A stretch of 41,943 nt of DNA from Clostridiales bacterium (GTDB lineage: Bacteria > Bacillota > Clostridia > Oscillospirales > Oscillospiraceae), in assembly GCA_029267755.1 (NCBI GenBank), contig JAJUHS010000005.1, positions 1 through 41,943 on the forward strand. The letters are read 5' to 3'. Under the pieces are notes generated by a model. The model worked only from the letters and a program-made list of their open reading frames with translations. It did not search any database and was not told where the DNA came from. The translations under genes and the position numbers were made by a program. This document shows positions 39,301 to 41,943 of this stretch, in pieces. Position 1 is the first letter of the stretch; each line of letters begins with the position of its first letter.

Positions 39301-40071
39301 GTGAACAAAAAGTACAGAAAGACTATTATTGCCGGCAATTGGAAAATGAATCTGCTTCCTTCGGACGTAAAGCCGTACACCGACGAACTCCGCCAGCTTG
39401 CCGGAAAGGTCCGCCACTGCGAGGTGGTAGTATGCACTCCTTTTGTGATGCTCCCCCAGGCAGTAAAGGCTTTTCGCGACAGCCGTATTTCCGTCGGAGC
39501 ACAGAATGTAAGCGATAAGGATAGCGGTGCGTTTACAGGAGAAGTTTCCGCCAGTCAGCTCCGGGATCTCGGCGTCAAATACGTTATCGTCGGTCACAGC
39601 GAACGCCGTGCGTATTACGGAGAAACGGACGAAATCGTATGCGCCAAGGTAAAGGCTGTGCTTAACGCGGGTCTTTATCCCATCATCTGCGTCGGCGAAA
39701 CCTCGGCTCAGCGCGAACAGGGTGTTACCGATGAAGTCGTTTCGATGCAGGTTAAGCTTGCTCTGAGCGGAGTACCCGCCGAAAAGGTGCGCCATATAGT
39801 CATCGCTTATGAGCCTATCTGGGCGATAGGCACAGGAAAAACCGCAACCCCGGAGGACGCTGCGGACGTATGCACAAAAATCAGAGCCATTATCCGCGCT
39901 CTTTACGGCGCCCGTACCGCCCGTGCGGTTACAATACAGTACGGCGGCTCAATGAATCCCAAAAACGCTTATGATTTGCTTGCGATGCACGATATTGATG
40001 GCGGGCTCATAGGCGGAGCATCCCTGAAACCCGCCGACTTTGCGGCTATTATCGACGCCGCAAACCAATAG
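39301..40071 (+). CDS. tpiA: Triosephosphate isomerase
   Basis: GTG start; [30 protein letters not shown]. Confidence 0.98.
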   Translation: MNKKYRKTIIAGNWKMNLLPSDVKPYTDELRQLAGKVRHCEVVVCTPFVMLPQAVKAFRDSRISVGAQNVSDKDSGAFTGEVSASQLRDLGVKYVIVGHSERRAYYGETDEIVCAKVKAVLNAGLYPIICVGETSAQREQGVTDEVVSMQVKLALSGVPAEKVRHIVIAYEPIWAIGTGKTATPEDAADVCTKIRAIIRALYGARTARAVTIQYGGSMNPKNAYDLLAMHDIDGGLIGGASLKPADFAAIIDAANQ

Positions 40072-40095
40072 GCGCCATAAATTTTGGAGGCAGAA

Positions 40096-41943
<1,848 letters not shown>

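Overview
The window looks like a chromosomal segment of an anaerobic clostridial-type Firmicute. This is inferred from CIRCE-controlled groESL, pyruvate:ferredoxin oxidoreductase, a cobalamin riboswitch and gene content. No rRNA, CRISPR, transposase or phage genes were seen. Main blocks: (1) 0.25-7.6 kb: a radical SAM/SPASM enzyme divergent from a related protein that has lost the iron-sulfur loop, a TetR regulator, and an aldehyde dehydrogenase - MFS - Zn alcohol dehydrogenase operon. (2) 7.7-17.5 kb: divergent corrinoid uptake/salvage operons (riboswitch-btuF-btuC-btuD-cbiZ and cobT-cobU-cobS-mini cobU-cobC-cbiB-cobD). (3) groES-groEL under an unusually long CIRCE palindrome. (4) Housekeeping genes, an FNT transporter, prmA, an AraC regulator, tRNA-Leu(TAA), a histidine-kinase-like protein lacking the H-box His, and nifJ. 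(5) A P-loop kinase, GNAT, comM, thiI, cinA, a small amidase gene with an A_AAA_AAG slippery site, GT2 and trmL. (6) pgk-tpiA-gpmI-eno (eno truncated by the window end). The observations most worth follow-up are the active/degenerate radical SAM pair, the amidase gene whose N-terminus lies in another frame joined at A7 with an RBS inside a 12-bp inverted repeat, the histidine-less kinase, the mini-CobU, and the 17-bp-arm CIRCE. All family calls are from motif recognition only; no database searches were run.
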